Shown here: positions 1 to 6,513 of the stretch, in pieces
Layout: each line of letters begins with the position of its first letter
How positions within the stretch are numbered: the stretch's first letter is position 1
NCBI GenBank assembly: GCA_002339265.1
Contig: DDKG01000063.1
Span: forward strand, 1 to 13,423
Direction: 5' to 3'
Source: Massilia sp. UBA2604
GTDB lineage: Bacteria; Pseudomonadota; Gammaproteobacteria; Burkholderiales; Burkholderiaceae_D
Length of the DNA: 13,423 nucleotides
The notes under the pieces: generated by a model
What the model saw: the letters and a program-made list of their open reading frames with translations, nothing else
Databases searched by the model: none
Told to the model about the DNA's origin: nothing
Made by a program: the position numbers and the translations under genes

Positions 1-1412
1 TGCAGCGCATAGGCGCGCTCGCGCATGCCGATGATGCCGATGCCTTCCGAGGCGCTGGCGGTGTCGAAGCCGGCGCCGTCGTCGACCACGCGGATGCGCA
101 GCATGCCCTTGCCTTCGTCGAGCAGCAGGCTGACGTGGGCCGAGCGCGCGGCGGCGTGCTTCATGACGTTGGACAGGGCTTCCTGCACGATGCGGTAGGC
201 CGAAATCGCCAGCTCGTTCGACAGGCGCGCGAAGTCGCCCTCGCTGTGCAGGTCGAAGCGACAGCCGGACGTGGTGTCGTAGTGGCGCACCATCTCTTCC
301 ACCGCGCCGTGCAGGCCAAGCATGTCGAGCACCTCGGGACGCAGGCGGCGCACCAGGCGCCGGCCATTGGCGTACAGGTCGAGTGCCAGCTTGGTGATGG
401 CTTCGGACTTGCGGCGGATCTCGTCGACTTCGGGCCCCGGCGGCGCCTTGGCTGCCAGCAGGCCGATCGACTGCGCCTCGAGACGCGCCGCGATCAGCGA
501 CGCGTTCAATTCGTCGTGGATCTCGACCGCGATGCTCTTGCGCTCGTCCTCGATGATCTCGTTGACCTTCTGGATCAGCTTGCGCTTGTCGGCGTCGGCG
601 CGCAGCGCCTCGTTGCGCGAGGCCAGCAGGTCGCGCGTGCGCTCGGCCACCTTGTTTTCGAGGTCGCGCTTGGATTCGTCCAGCGCCAGCGACATCTCGC
701 CGATCGAGGCCTGCAGCTCACCGATCTCGCCGCCGGTGGTCACCGGCGGATGGACGCGGTAGTTGCCGCCCCGGATCTGGCGCAGGGTGCCGATCGCCTC
801 GCGCAGCGGCACGATCAGCGAGCGCGCCAGCACCCAGGCCAGGATGCCGCTGGCGGCCAGCGCCAGCGCCGCCATCGACAGCTCGATCTGGAAGCGGTCG
901 GTCTGCTTGGCCATCATGTTCGCCGGCGACATCGTCACCCGCACCCAGCCGACGACTTCGGTGGTGAGCGTGGGCGGACGCGAATCGCTCGATGCCGACA
1001 CGTGCGGCGTGCCGTTGTCCGAGAACAGGTTGATCCACACCACCTGCTTGCGGATCGGCGCCTCGTAATAGTGGGCCTGGGCGTCGCTGGCCGAATCGGA
1101 CACCACGCGCACCGCGGCGCGTCCGCTGCCGTCGATCACGTCGACTTTATAGATGCTGCGGTCCGACTGCACCAGGCCGTTGATGGTCAGGCGCAGGTCG
1201 GACAGGTTGCCGGAGATGACGTTGTACTCGGACGTCTCGGCCAGCGCGCGCGCCAGGATGCGTCCGCGCTCGGCCAGCTCCTCGGCCACCTGGGCGCGGT
1301 GCGCATACCAGGAATACCAGACGAAGGAGGTGAACAGCAGGATCACGGGCAGCATGGTGATGACGGCCATGCGCCGTCCGACACCCCAGCCGCGCCAGAA
1401 ACGCAGGTTCAT
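1..1412 (-). CDS. Membrane sensor histidine kinase, NarX/UhpB-like (HisKA_3), 3' end beyond window
   Basis: An open frame of 470 codons runs off the left edge. It was read by translating the minus strand from the ATG at 1412-1410. Layout: a membrane segment at about residues 16-36, a periplasmic sensor region at about 37-172, a second membrane segment at about 175-195, a HAMP-like linker, then a dimerisation box with EDERKSIAVEIHDELNASL, where H299 is the predicted phosphorylated histidine. The ATP-binding domain shows an N box (ALSNVMKHA), a DDGAGFD G1 box and a GIGIIGMRERA G2 box. The last motif normally lies a few dozen residues from the C terminus, so only the tail is missing. The start overlaps the stop of the upstream gene (ATGA), which implies translational coupling. 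It very likely phosphorylates the response regulator encoded first in the operon. The periplasmic domain is not recognised, so its ligand is unknown. Family assignment is confident. Confidence 0.93.
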   Translation of the reverse strand, partial: MNLRFWRGWGVGRRMAVITMLPVILLFTSFVWYSWYAHRAQVAEELAERGRILARALAETSEYNVISGNLSDLRLTINGLVQSDRSIYKVDVIDGSGRAAVRVVSDSASDAQAHYYEAPIRKQVVWINLFSDNGTPHVSASSDSRPPTLTTEVVGWVRVTMSPANMMAKQTDRFQIELSMAALALAASGILAWVLARSLIVPLREAIGTLRQIRGGNYRVHPPVTTGGEIGELQASIGEMSLALDESKRDLENKVAERTRDLLASRNEALRADADKRKLIQKVNEIIEDERKSIAVEIHDELNASLIAARLEAQSIGLLAAKAPPGPEVDEIRRKSEAITKLALDLYANGRRLVRRLRPEVLDMLGLHGAVEEMVRHYDTTSGCRFDLHSEGDFARLSNELAISAYRIVQEALSNVMKHAAARSAHVSLLLDEGKGMLRIRVVDDGAGFDTASASEGIGIIGMRERAYAL

Positions 1413-2359
1413 TGCAGGGCCGGCGCGCGCCGTGCGAAGTTGCGGGCGGCGTCGGTCACGCGCAGGTCGAGCGAGCTGGCCACCCCTTCGTTGATGATGG
1501 TGCGGAAGTAGCGCGGGAACTGCGGTGGATCGAGTTCGCCGGTGCGCACGAAGTCGGCCGCCAGCTCGGCCACCTGGGCATTGATCTCCTCGATCTCGGA
1601 ATACGTGGTGGCCAGCGCGCCCACCTTGACCATGTCGGCCGAGAAGCCGATCACGCCCTGCTTGCGGCGATAGGTCGAGAGCAGGATGTTGCGCACGTTC
1701 TCGGCGTTGTAGATGTCGCTGTCGGGCAGCGCCAGCAGCGTCTCGGCGCGCGTCATGCTGTTGAGCGTGTGATTCAGGTCGTCGCCCGGCGAATACATCT
1801 GGATCTCGGTCGCGTCATTGAGCACCGGCCGCAGGAAGGCAGTGTCGGGACCGAGCAGCACGCCGACCCGCACCGGGCGTCCGTACAGCAGGTCGGCCAG
1901 GCGCATCTGGTCGTTCGGCGCCGGCTCGGCGTAGATCGCGGTGATGGCCATGCGGCGCGGCTTGGGCAGGCGCGCGGTCAGGGTGCGCCACACCTGGCTC
2001 GAGGTGTAAGCCGAGATCACCACGCAATCGCAGCGGCGCGACAGCGCATCGCGCAGCGCGGTCGGGCCGATCGCCACGTACAGCATGCGGCGCTTCTGCG
2101 CCAGCTCGGTGCGGAAGGCGGCGAAGGTGGGCACCAGGCGCTTGTACAGGTCGTCGGCGATGCGGTGGGTGACGGCGCTGTCGTCGCCGGTCAGGATCTG
2201 GAAGCGGAAGCCCTGCGTTTCTTCGCGTTCGCGCTCGCTCTGCTGGGCGGCGTGCACCTGGCCGGCGGACAGCAGGAGCATGAAGGCAAGGGCCAGCAGC
2301 GGCGCCAGCGCGGGCGCGCGCCTGCGGTGGTGGTGCATCCGGCGCGGGAGGATGGCCAT
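1409..2359 (-). CDS. Exported ABC substrate-binding-like protein (ABC_sub_bind type) in a two-component operon
   Basis: A 316-residue protein with a signal peptide: Arg/His-rich n-region, hydrophobic core at about residues 15-31, likely cleavage after VHA (residue 37). The mature part resembles the ABC_sub_bind family: ITAIYAEPAPNDQMRLADLL followed by RVGVLLGPD, then a C-terminal stretch with YNAENVRNILLSTYRRKQ and VIGFSADMVKVGALATTYS. These blocks correspond to the 'IliTAlrarvPViGFSpayVraGAl' region of that family (recalled, not searched). No permease or ATPase gene accompanies it. It starts four bases after the response-regulator stop and overlaps the kinase start by four bases. It is therefore more likely a periplasmic ligand receptor for the kinase than a transporter part. 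An in-frame ATG at residue 8 (2338) is an alternative start; neither has a strong Shine-Dalgarno sequence, consistent with translational coupling. Confidence 0.82.
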   Translation of the reverse strand: MAILPRRMHHHRRRAPALAPLLALAFMLLLSAGQVHAAQQSEREREETQGFRFQILTGDDSAVTHRIADDLYKRLVPTFAAFRTELAQKRRMLYVAIGPTALRDALSRRCDCVVISAYTSSQVWRTLTARLPKPRRMAITAIYAEPAPNDQMRLADLLYGRPVRVGVLLGPDTAFLRPVLNDATEIQMYSPGDDLNHTLNSMTRAETLLALPDSDIYNAENVRNILLSTYRRKQGVIGFSADMVKVGALATTYSEIEEINAQVAELAADFVRTGELDPPQFPRYFRTIINEGVASSLDLRVTDAARNFARRAPALQ

Positions 2360-2363
2360 CGCG

Positions 2364-3014
2364 TCAGGGCTCGATCAGGCCGTGCTTGACCGCCAGCAGC
2401 GTGATGCTGGCCTGGCGGTGCACGCCCAGCTTTTCCTTGATCGACTGGCTGATATTGCTGATGGTCTTGGTCGACAGGTCGAGACGCTCCGCGATCTCGG
2501 CATTGGTCATGCCCTCGGCCATCAGCTTGAAGATCTCCAGTCCGCGCTCGTCGAGCTGCGACTGCGGCGTGACTTCGCCGCGCACCGCCATGCTGGCCAG
2601 GCGCGAGGCGATATGCGGCAGGAAGTACAGCTTGCCCTCGTGGGCGTGGCGCACCGCGGTGGCCAGGTCGGCCGGATCGCAATCCTTGGTGACGAAGGCG
2701 TGGGCGCCGAGGCGGTAGGTTTCCTTGATCAGGCTGTCCTGGTCGAATTGGCTCAGGAAGACGATCTTGGCCGACGGGTCGGACTTGAGGATGGCGTGGG
2801 CCGCGTCCATGCCGGTCAGCTCGGTGCCGAAGCGCATGTCGAGCACGGCGACGTCGGGGTGCTCGGCGGCGTACAGCGCGGTCGCCTCGCTCGGGGTCTT
2901 GGCCTGCCCCACCACCTGCATTCCTGCCGCTTCGAGCGACATGGCGAAACCGGTCATGACGATCGGGTGATCATCCGCGAGCATGACGCGGATGGGTTTG
3001 TTCTGTTCTGCCAA
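2364..3014 (-). CDS. NarL/FixJ-family response regulator (receiver + LuxR HTH), TTG start
   Basis: Read from a TTG at 3014-3012 the protein is 216 residues, the usual NarL-family size. The receiver domain has the acidic pair D14/D15 (VMLADDHPI), phospho-acceptor D59 (VAVLDM), S88 (IVFLSQF) and K110 (AFVTKD). The C-terminal LuxR-type helix-turn-helix spans about 154-214 (GMTNAEIAERLDLSTKTISN). The frame is open far upstream to an ATG at 3359, but that extension has no homology-like content. It also contains no ATG between about residue 15 and the receiver, whereas TTG has a well-spaced AGGAGA six bases away. It is the first gene of an operon with the substrate-binding-like protein and the kinase, so it is the predicted output of that kinase. 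Its DNA targets are unknown; the divergent tonB gene is one candidate. Confidence 0.93.
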   Translation of the reverse strand: MAEQNKPIRVMLADDHPIVMTGFAMSLEAAGMQVVGQAKTPSEATALYAAEHPDVAVLDMRFGTELTGMDAAHAILKSDPSAKIVFLSQFDQDSLIKETYRLGAHAFVTKDCDPADLATAVRHAHEGKLYFLPHIASRLASMAVRGEVTPQSQLDERGLEIFKLMAEGMTNAEIAERLDLSTKTISNISQSIKEKLGVHRQASITLLAVKHGLIEP

Positions 3015-3020
3015 TTTGAT

Positions 3021-3026
3021 TCTCCT
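3021..3026 (-). promoter_or_regulatory. Shine-Dalgarno that fixes the TTG start of the response regulator
   Basis: On the minus strand AGGAGA lies six bases upstream of the TTG at 3014-3012. This is the only good ribosome-binding site near the start of the receiver domain. It supports the TTG over the internal ATG at codon 11, which would cut into the first receiver strand. Confidence 0.75.
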
Positions 3027-3197
3027 GGCGCGTGGCCGGTGTGCTTTGCCAGTGTCTGGCTTGGGTCTGGCGCTGCTGGGGCCGGGGCGAAAAGCCACGG
3101 CACAGTTGGGAATTATTTCATACAACGGGCGGGGAAGCGAATGGAAAGGCGGGGAGATTTTGTGCTTTACGGCCGGCGTTTTCGAGGCGCTTCCTTT

Positions 3198-3230
3198 GGG
3201 TGGACGCGTGCACGGCTGAGCCGTCCACCC
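3198..3230. repeat. Perfect inverted repeat, GGGTGGACG / CGTCCACCC
   Basis: The 9-base arms at 3198-3206 and 3222-3230 are exact reverse complements around a 15-base spacer. An inner hairpin, ACGGC-TGA-GCCGT at 3212-3224, overlaps the right arm, so two alternative stems can form. There is no following T-tract on either strand, so it is not a classical terminator. It may be a dispersed palindromic repeat or a regulator site. Confidence 0.7.
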
Positions 3231-3296
3231 TACGGATGGCTTTGCTTGGTACGTTGGCGCACACACAACTAGAAACAAATTTACTACATTATGGAT

Positions 3297-3325
3297 TTGC
3301 AAATTGCTAGGACATGGCATATATT
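3297..3325 (+). promoter_or_regulatory. Predicted sigma70-type promoter of tonB
   Basis: TTGCAA at 3297-3302 and TATATT at 3320-3325 are separated by 17 bases, matching the consensus at 4/6 and 5/6. They lie about 90 bases upstream of the tonB start in the most AT-rich part of the intergenic region. The -35 overlaps a perfect 10-bp palindrome, ATTTGCAAAT (3295-3304), which could be an operator. Prediction from consensus only. Confidence 0.5.
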
Positions 3326-3412
3326 GATTCCAACGAGCTGTAGATATGCATTCTTCCAAGGTAGAAAACCTGGCAATCCCAAGGGATGCCGGGACGAATA
3401 AAGGAGGTTGCC

Positions 3413-4075
3413 ATGCATTTTTCTGACATCAATCAAGGCGCCGGCGGCAAGGCCGGCAAATTTGCCCTGGTGGCCGGCCTGCATGTCCTGGTGGCGATGG
3501 GCGTCATCAGCACAATGAACGCCAAGTCGATTTCGCTGCCCGCCATGCTCGAAGACAAGCTGGTGTGGATCCAGCCTGAAGTGCCGCCGCCGGCGCCGCC
3601 GCCTGAACCACCCAAGCCGCAAGTGAAGACCGCGCCGCCCGAGGTCGTGGTGCCGAAGGTGGAAGTCGACGTGGCCGAGCCGCCGCCCGAGCAGGTAATC
3701 GAGGCGAGCACCGAGCCCGCGCCGGAACCTGCCCAGCCGACCCAGTCCGAGGCCCCGCCGCAGCCGGCCGCCGAGCCGTCGTCGAACAGCGGCCAGATGC
3801 GCAGCGCGGTGCTGGCCGACGCCAATGGCTGCGCCAAACCCGACTATCCGGTGCGCGCTGCGCGCAATGGCGAGACCGGGACCGTGACCCTGGCGCTGCT
3901 GGTCGGCACCGATGGCCGGGTGCAGGACTCGCGCATCCAGTCTTCCAGCGGCTCGCGTGAGCTCGATCGCGCCGCCGTGAATGCCCTGAGCCTGTGTAAA
4001 TTCCAGCCGGCGATGAACGGCGGCACGGCCGAAGCCGGGTGGGCGCAGCTCGCCTACGTCTGGACCCTCGAGTAA
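3413..4075 (+). CDS. tonB: TonB-family energy transducer
   Basis: A 220-residue inner-membrane protein that would transmit proton-motive energy to outer-membrane receptors. It has a short cytoplasmic N terminus, one membrane anchor at about residues 17-35, and a Pro/Glu/Lys/Val-rich periplasmic spacer at about 55-125 (PEVPPPAPPPEPPKPQV). The C-terminal TonB domain spans about 138-220: DYPVRAARNGETGTVTLALL, DGRV, SSGSRELDRAAVNAL and a YVWTLE end. C140 and C195 flank the domain and could form a disulfide, as I recall for this TonB subgroup. The start is set by AAGGAGG at 3401-3407, five bases before ATG 3413; an in-frame ATG at 3386 has no such signal. No exbB or exbD gene is adjacent, so it must work with partners encoded elsewhere. 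It is monocistronic, ending at a strong terminator. Confidence 0.92.
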   Translation: MHFSDINQGAGGKAGKFALVAGLHVLVAMGVISTMNAKSISLPAMLEDKLVWIQPEVPPPAPPPEPPKPQVKTAPPEVVVPKVEVDVAEPPPEQVIEASTEPAPEPAQPTQSEAPPQPAAEPSSNSGQMRSAVLADANGCAKPDYPVRAARNGETGTVTLALLVGTDGRVQDSRIQSSSGSRELDRAAVNALSLCKFQPAMNGGTAEAGWAQLAYVWTLE

Positions 4076-4093
4076 CAACCATTTCCGCTCTTG

Positions 4094-4127
4094 AGCCCGC
4101 CTATCTTCATTTGGCGGGCTTTTTTTT
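4094..4127 (+). terminator. Rho-independent terminator of tonB
   Basis: AGCCCGCC (4094-4101) pairs perfectly with GGCGGGCT (4113-4120) around an 11-base loop. The stem runs directly into eight Ts at 4120-4127. It lies 18 bases after the tonB stop. It should insulate tonB from the following gene. Confidence 0.93.
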
Positions 4128-4201
4128 CGTCCCTATGACAGGCGCATAGACGCCTGCATGGCCGGATCACGCCTGACTACAACGACAAGGAGAGAAAAAC
4201 G

Positions 4202-6442
4202 ATGGATGCTGCGAGCACACCGATACCGGAAATACGCCTGCCCGGGTTCCTGGAGGGGATCGCCGGCTGCCTGGGGCTGGCCGTCCTGGCCATCCTGGGC
4301 TGGATGGCGCTGGCGCAGCCGGCGCCGCCCGAGCCGAGGGCAGAGATTGCGGCCAGCAGCTGGAACGCCCGCGTGCAGGAACACATGCGGGTGCTGGCGG
4401 CCAACCCGCGCCCGATCGCGACCGAAGGCAATGCACAGGCGCGCGCCTACCTGCTGTCGGAGCTGCGCGCTCTGGGCCTGGCGCCGTCGGTGCAGCGCGC
4501 CACCGTGCGCAAGTCGGTCGTCTACTATTTCGGCGCCATCCACAACACGGTCGGCGTCGTCCATAACGTCGTCGCCAGGATTCCCGGCAGCGCACCGGAT
4601 GCGGGCCGCCGCCCGTCGCTGCTGCTCACTGCGCACTACGACAGCGGGAATACCGCGCGTGACACGGCGCGCGGCGCCGCCACCATGGCGGCCCTGCTCG
4701 AGACGGCGCGCTCCCTGCGCGCCGCGCCGCCCGCCAACGACGTGGTCCTGCTGTTCAGCGACGGCCACCACGTCGGCGCCCTGGGCGCCAAGGGCTTTGT
4801 CGAACAGCATCCGCTGGCCCCCAACATCGGCCTGGCGCTCAAGTTCGATCCTGCGGGCTCGGCGCTGCGGATGGTGGAGACCAGCGGCGCGGGCGGCGCC
4901 GCGCTGGCCGGCTGGATGCGCGCGGCGCCCGAGCTGCGCGGCTCCTCGCTCGAGACGACACTGGCGCACATGCTCAACGACGCGCCGCACGTGGGTCCGC
5001 TGGCCGGACTCAATACGCCGGTGCTGCTGTTCGCGGGCGGCGAAGAGAATCCGCGGCAGCTGGGCGACGCGATGTTGCGCCTGGCGCAGGCCTACGGCGA
5101 CACGCCGCTTGAGCGCGGGACGCAGACCGCCGCCGCTTATTTTTCGCTGCCCGTCGTGGGCCCCGTCCAGCACGCGGCCTGGCTTGCCTGGGCGCCAACG
5201 ATCCTGTCGTGCCTGATGCTGGGGTTCGCCTGGCGCCGCCTGTTCGGCGCGGACGGCGCGGTCGAGGCGGCGCAAGGCGTGTTCGGCGTGTGCTTCCTGC
5301 TGCTCGTAGTGCGCGTCGGCAGCTGGACCTGGCGCGACGAGATTGCCGCCGCCGGCCTCGCGGGCGAGCAGCGCCTGCCGCTGATGGTGATGATGGCGGC
5401 GGCCTGTGTCTTCGTCGTCGGGCTATACCTGTTCCGGCGCAGCGTCGGCGCCGCCGCGATGGTGCTCGGCGCGCTGGCCTGGCCGGCACTGACGCTGCTG
5501 CTGGTCGTCTTCTTCTTTCCCGGCGCCGCCTACGTTCTGGCCTGGCCGCTGGCGGCGGCGCTGGCCGCCTTCCTGGCCCTGCAATCGGGCTGGGGCCAGC
5601 AGCAAGTGTTCGCCGTGCGGTTGCTGGTGCTGGTGGCCGGGCTGGCGCCGGCGGCAGCATTGTTCCCGCCGGCGCTGCGCGATGCCTGGCTGCTCCTCGC
5701 GCCGCACCACATGTACCTGCCGCCGATGCTGATGGCGCTGCCGATGCTGTGCTTCGCCAGCCTGCTGCTGGTGATGTCCATCGCGCCGGCCGTCGCTGCC
5801 CTGCTGGCGCTGCTGGGCGCGAGCTGCTTCGCCCTGCCGGGACAGGCGGCGCCGCGCGCCACGCCGCTGCCCGCGCCCGATAGCCTCGAACGCCTGGTCT
5901 ACTACAAGGACGCAAACACCTGGCGCGCCTACTGGCTGCTGCCGGAGCAGCCGCTCGACGACTGGCGCAGCCAGCTGTTCCCGGGCCGGCAGCCGACCAT
6001 CTTCGTCGAGGTCTTCGGCTGGAACAGCCCGCGCCAGTGGTATGCCGAGGCGCCGCGCGAGGATGCGATCGCCTTCCCCGAATGCTTCGTCCTGCTCAAT
6101 ACCGTCGGCAAGGTGCGGCGCGGCGTGTTCACGGTACGTTCGAAGAACCGCGCGCCGCACATCGAGCTGCGCATGTCGGGCGCCAAGGCGCTGCGCTCGC
6201 GGCTCGACGGCGTGCCGCTCACGTCCAAGGAGGCGCCGTGGATGCTGTCGCTGTACGGGATGGAAGACCGCGTGCTGCACTTCGAGATCGAGAGTGAACC
6301 GAAGGAGATCTTCGCGATCACGGTGCAGGAACGCATGCCCGGCGTGCCGCAGCATCTGCTGCCGCCGCGCGATGAAGGCGCCCCGTATTTACGGGAGCAA
6401 TCGGGAATGACGCTGTCGACCGATATCCTGCGATTTTATTGA
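4202..6442 (+). CDS. Large membrane protein with degenerate M28 metallopeptidase domain
   Basis: A 746-residue protein. Layout: an N-terminal membrane anchor at about 16-38, an M28-like extracytoplasmic domain at about 50-310, a run of membrane segments from about 324 to 545, and a soluble C-terminal beta-rich domain at about 555-746. This resembles the ERMP1/Fxna-like architecture of M28 proteins. The fold is recognisable by LLTAHYDS (H145, D147), VLLFSDG and LGAKGF. However, the usual Glu-Glu pair (general base and zinc ligand) is H189-H190 in SDGHHVGALGAKGF. The bridging-Asp position in the DNASG-like loop aligns with R157 (D154 nearby), and the final His of the usual YHTP/YHQ motif is absent around GGEENPRQL (279-287). 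It is therefore probably not an active peptidase, perhaps a scaffold or binding protein. AAGGAG at 4187-4192 supports the ATG. A small inverted repeat (CAGGCG/CGCCTG, 4139-4156) lies in its leader. Confidence 0.85.
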   Translation: MDAASTPIPEIRLPGFLEGIAGCLGLAVLAILGWMALAQPAPPEPRAEIAASSWNARVQEHMRVLAANPRPIATEGNAQARAYLLSELRALGLAPSVQRATVRKSVVYYFGAIHNTVGVVHNVVARIPGSAPDAGRRPSLLLTAHYDSGNTARDTARGAATMAALLETARSLRAAPPANDVVLLFSDGHHVGALGAKGFVEQHPLAPNIGLALKFDPAGSALRMVETSGAGGAALAGWMRAAPELRGSSLETTLAHMLNDAPHVGPLAGLNTPVLLFAGGEENPRQLGDAMLRLAQAYGDTPLERGTQTAAAYFSLPVVGPVQHAAWLAWAPTILSCLMLGFAWRRLFGADGAVEAAQGVFGVCFLLLVVRVGSWTWRDEIAAAGLAGEQRLPLMVMMAAACVFVVGLYLFRRSVGAAAMVLGALAWPALTLLLVVFFFPGAAYVLAWPLAAALAAFLALQSGWGQQQVFAVRLLVLVAGLAPAAALFPPALRDAWLLLAPHHMYLPPMLMALPMLCFASLLLVMSIAPAVAALLALLGASCFALPGQAAPRATPLPAPDSLERLVYYKDANTWRAYWLLPEQPLDDWRSQLFPGRQPTIFVEVFGWNSPRQWYAEAPREDAIAFPECFVLLNTVGKVRRGVFTVRSKNRAPHIELRMSGAKALRSRLDGVPLTSKEAPWMLSLYGMEDRVLHFEIESEPKEIFAITVQERMPGVPQHLLPPRDEGAPYLREQSGMTLSTDILRFY

Positions 6443-6513
6443 AGAGTTGTCATAGAATGTTCCGCGCACGCCACGAACGTGCCCTTCCCGATCAACTCAA
6501 GTCGCAGGATTTT

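Larger units (their letters stand above)
3015..3412. other. Divergent intergenic region between response-regulator operon and tonB
   Basis: About 400 bases without a supported gene. It holds the leader and promoter of the minus-strand operon (no convincing -35/-10 pair found on that strand), a perfect 9-bp inverted repeat at 3198-3230, and an AT-rich tonB-proximal half with a sigma70-like promoter. An imperfect hairpin at 3372-3390 (GGCAATCCC / GGGATGCC) lies just before the tonB ribosome-binding site. Confidence 0.7.

Noticed and set aside
135..1511. Long plus-strand open frame across the histidine kinase
   Set aside because: It is antisense to a kinase with clear H, N and G boxes. The product is Arg/His/Gln-rich and low in recognisable motifs, typical of a shadow frame in high-GC DNA.
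2364..3359. Extended 331-codon form of the response regulator
   Set aside because: The extra 115 residues cross the intergenic palindrome and have no domain. A TTG with a good ribosome-binding site gives the normal family length.
3386..4075. Upstream ATG start for tonB
   Set aside because: No ribosome-binding site precedes it, and the strong AAGGAGG lies between it and the chosen ATG at 3413.
4133..5275. Minus-strand frame opposite the degenerate M28 domain
   Set aside because: Low-complexity Arg/Ala/Gln-rich product antisense to a protein with a consistent fold and membrane segments.
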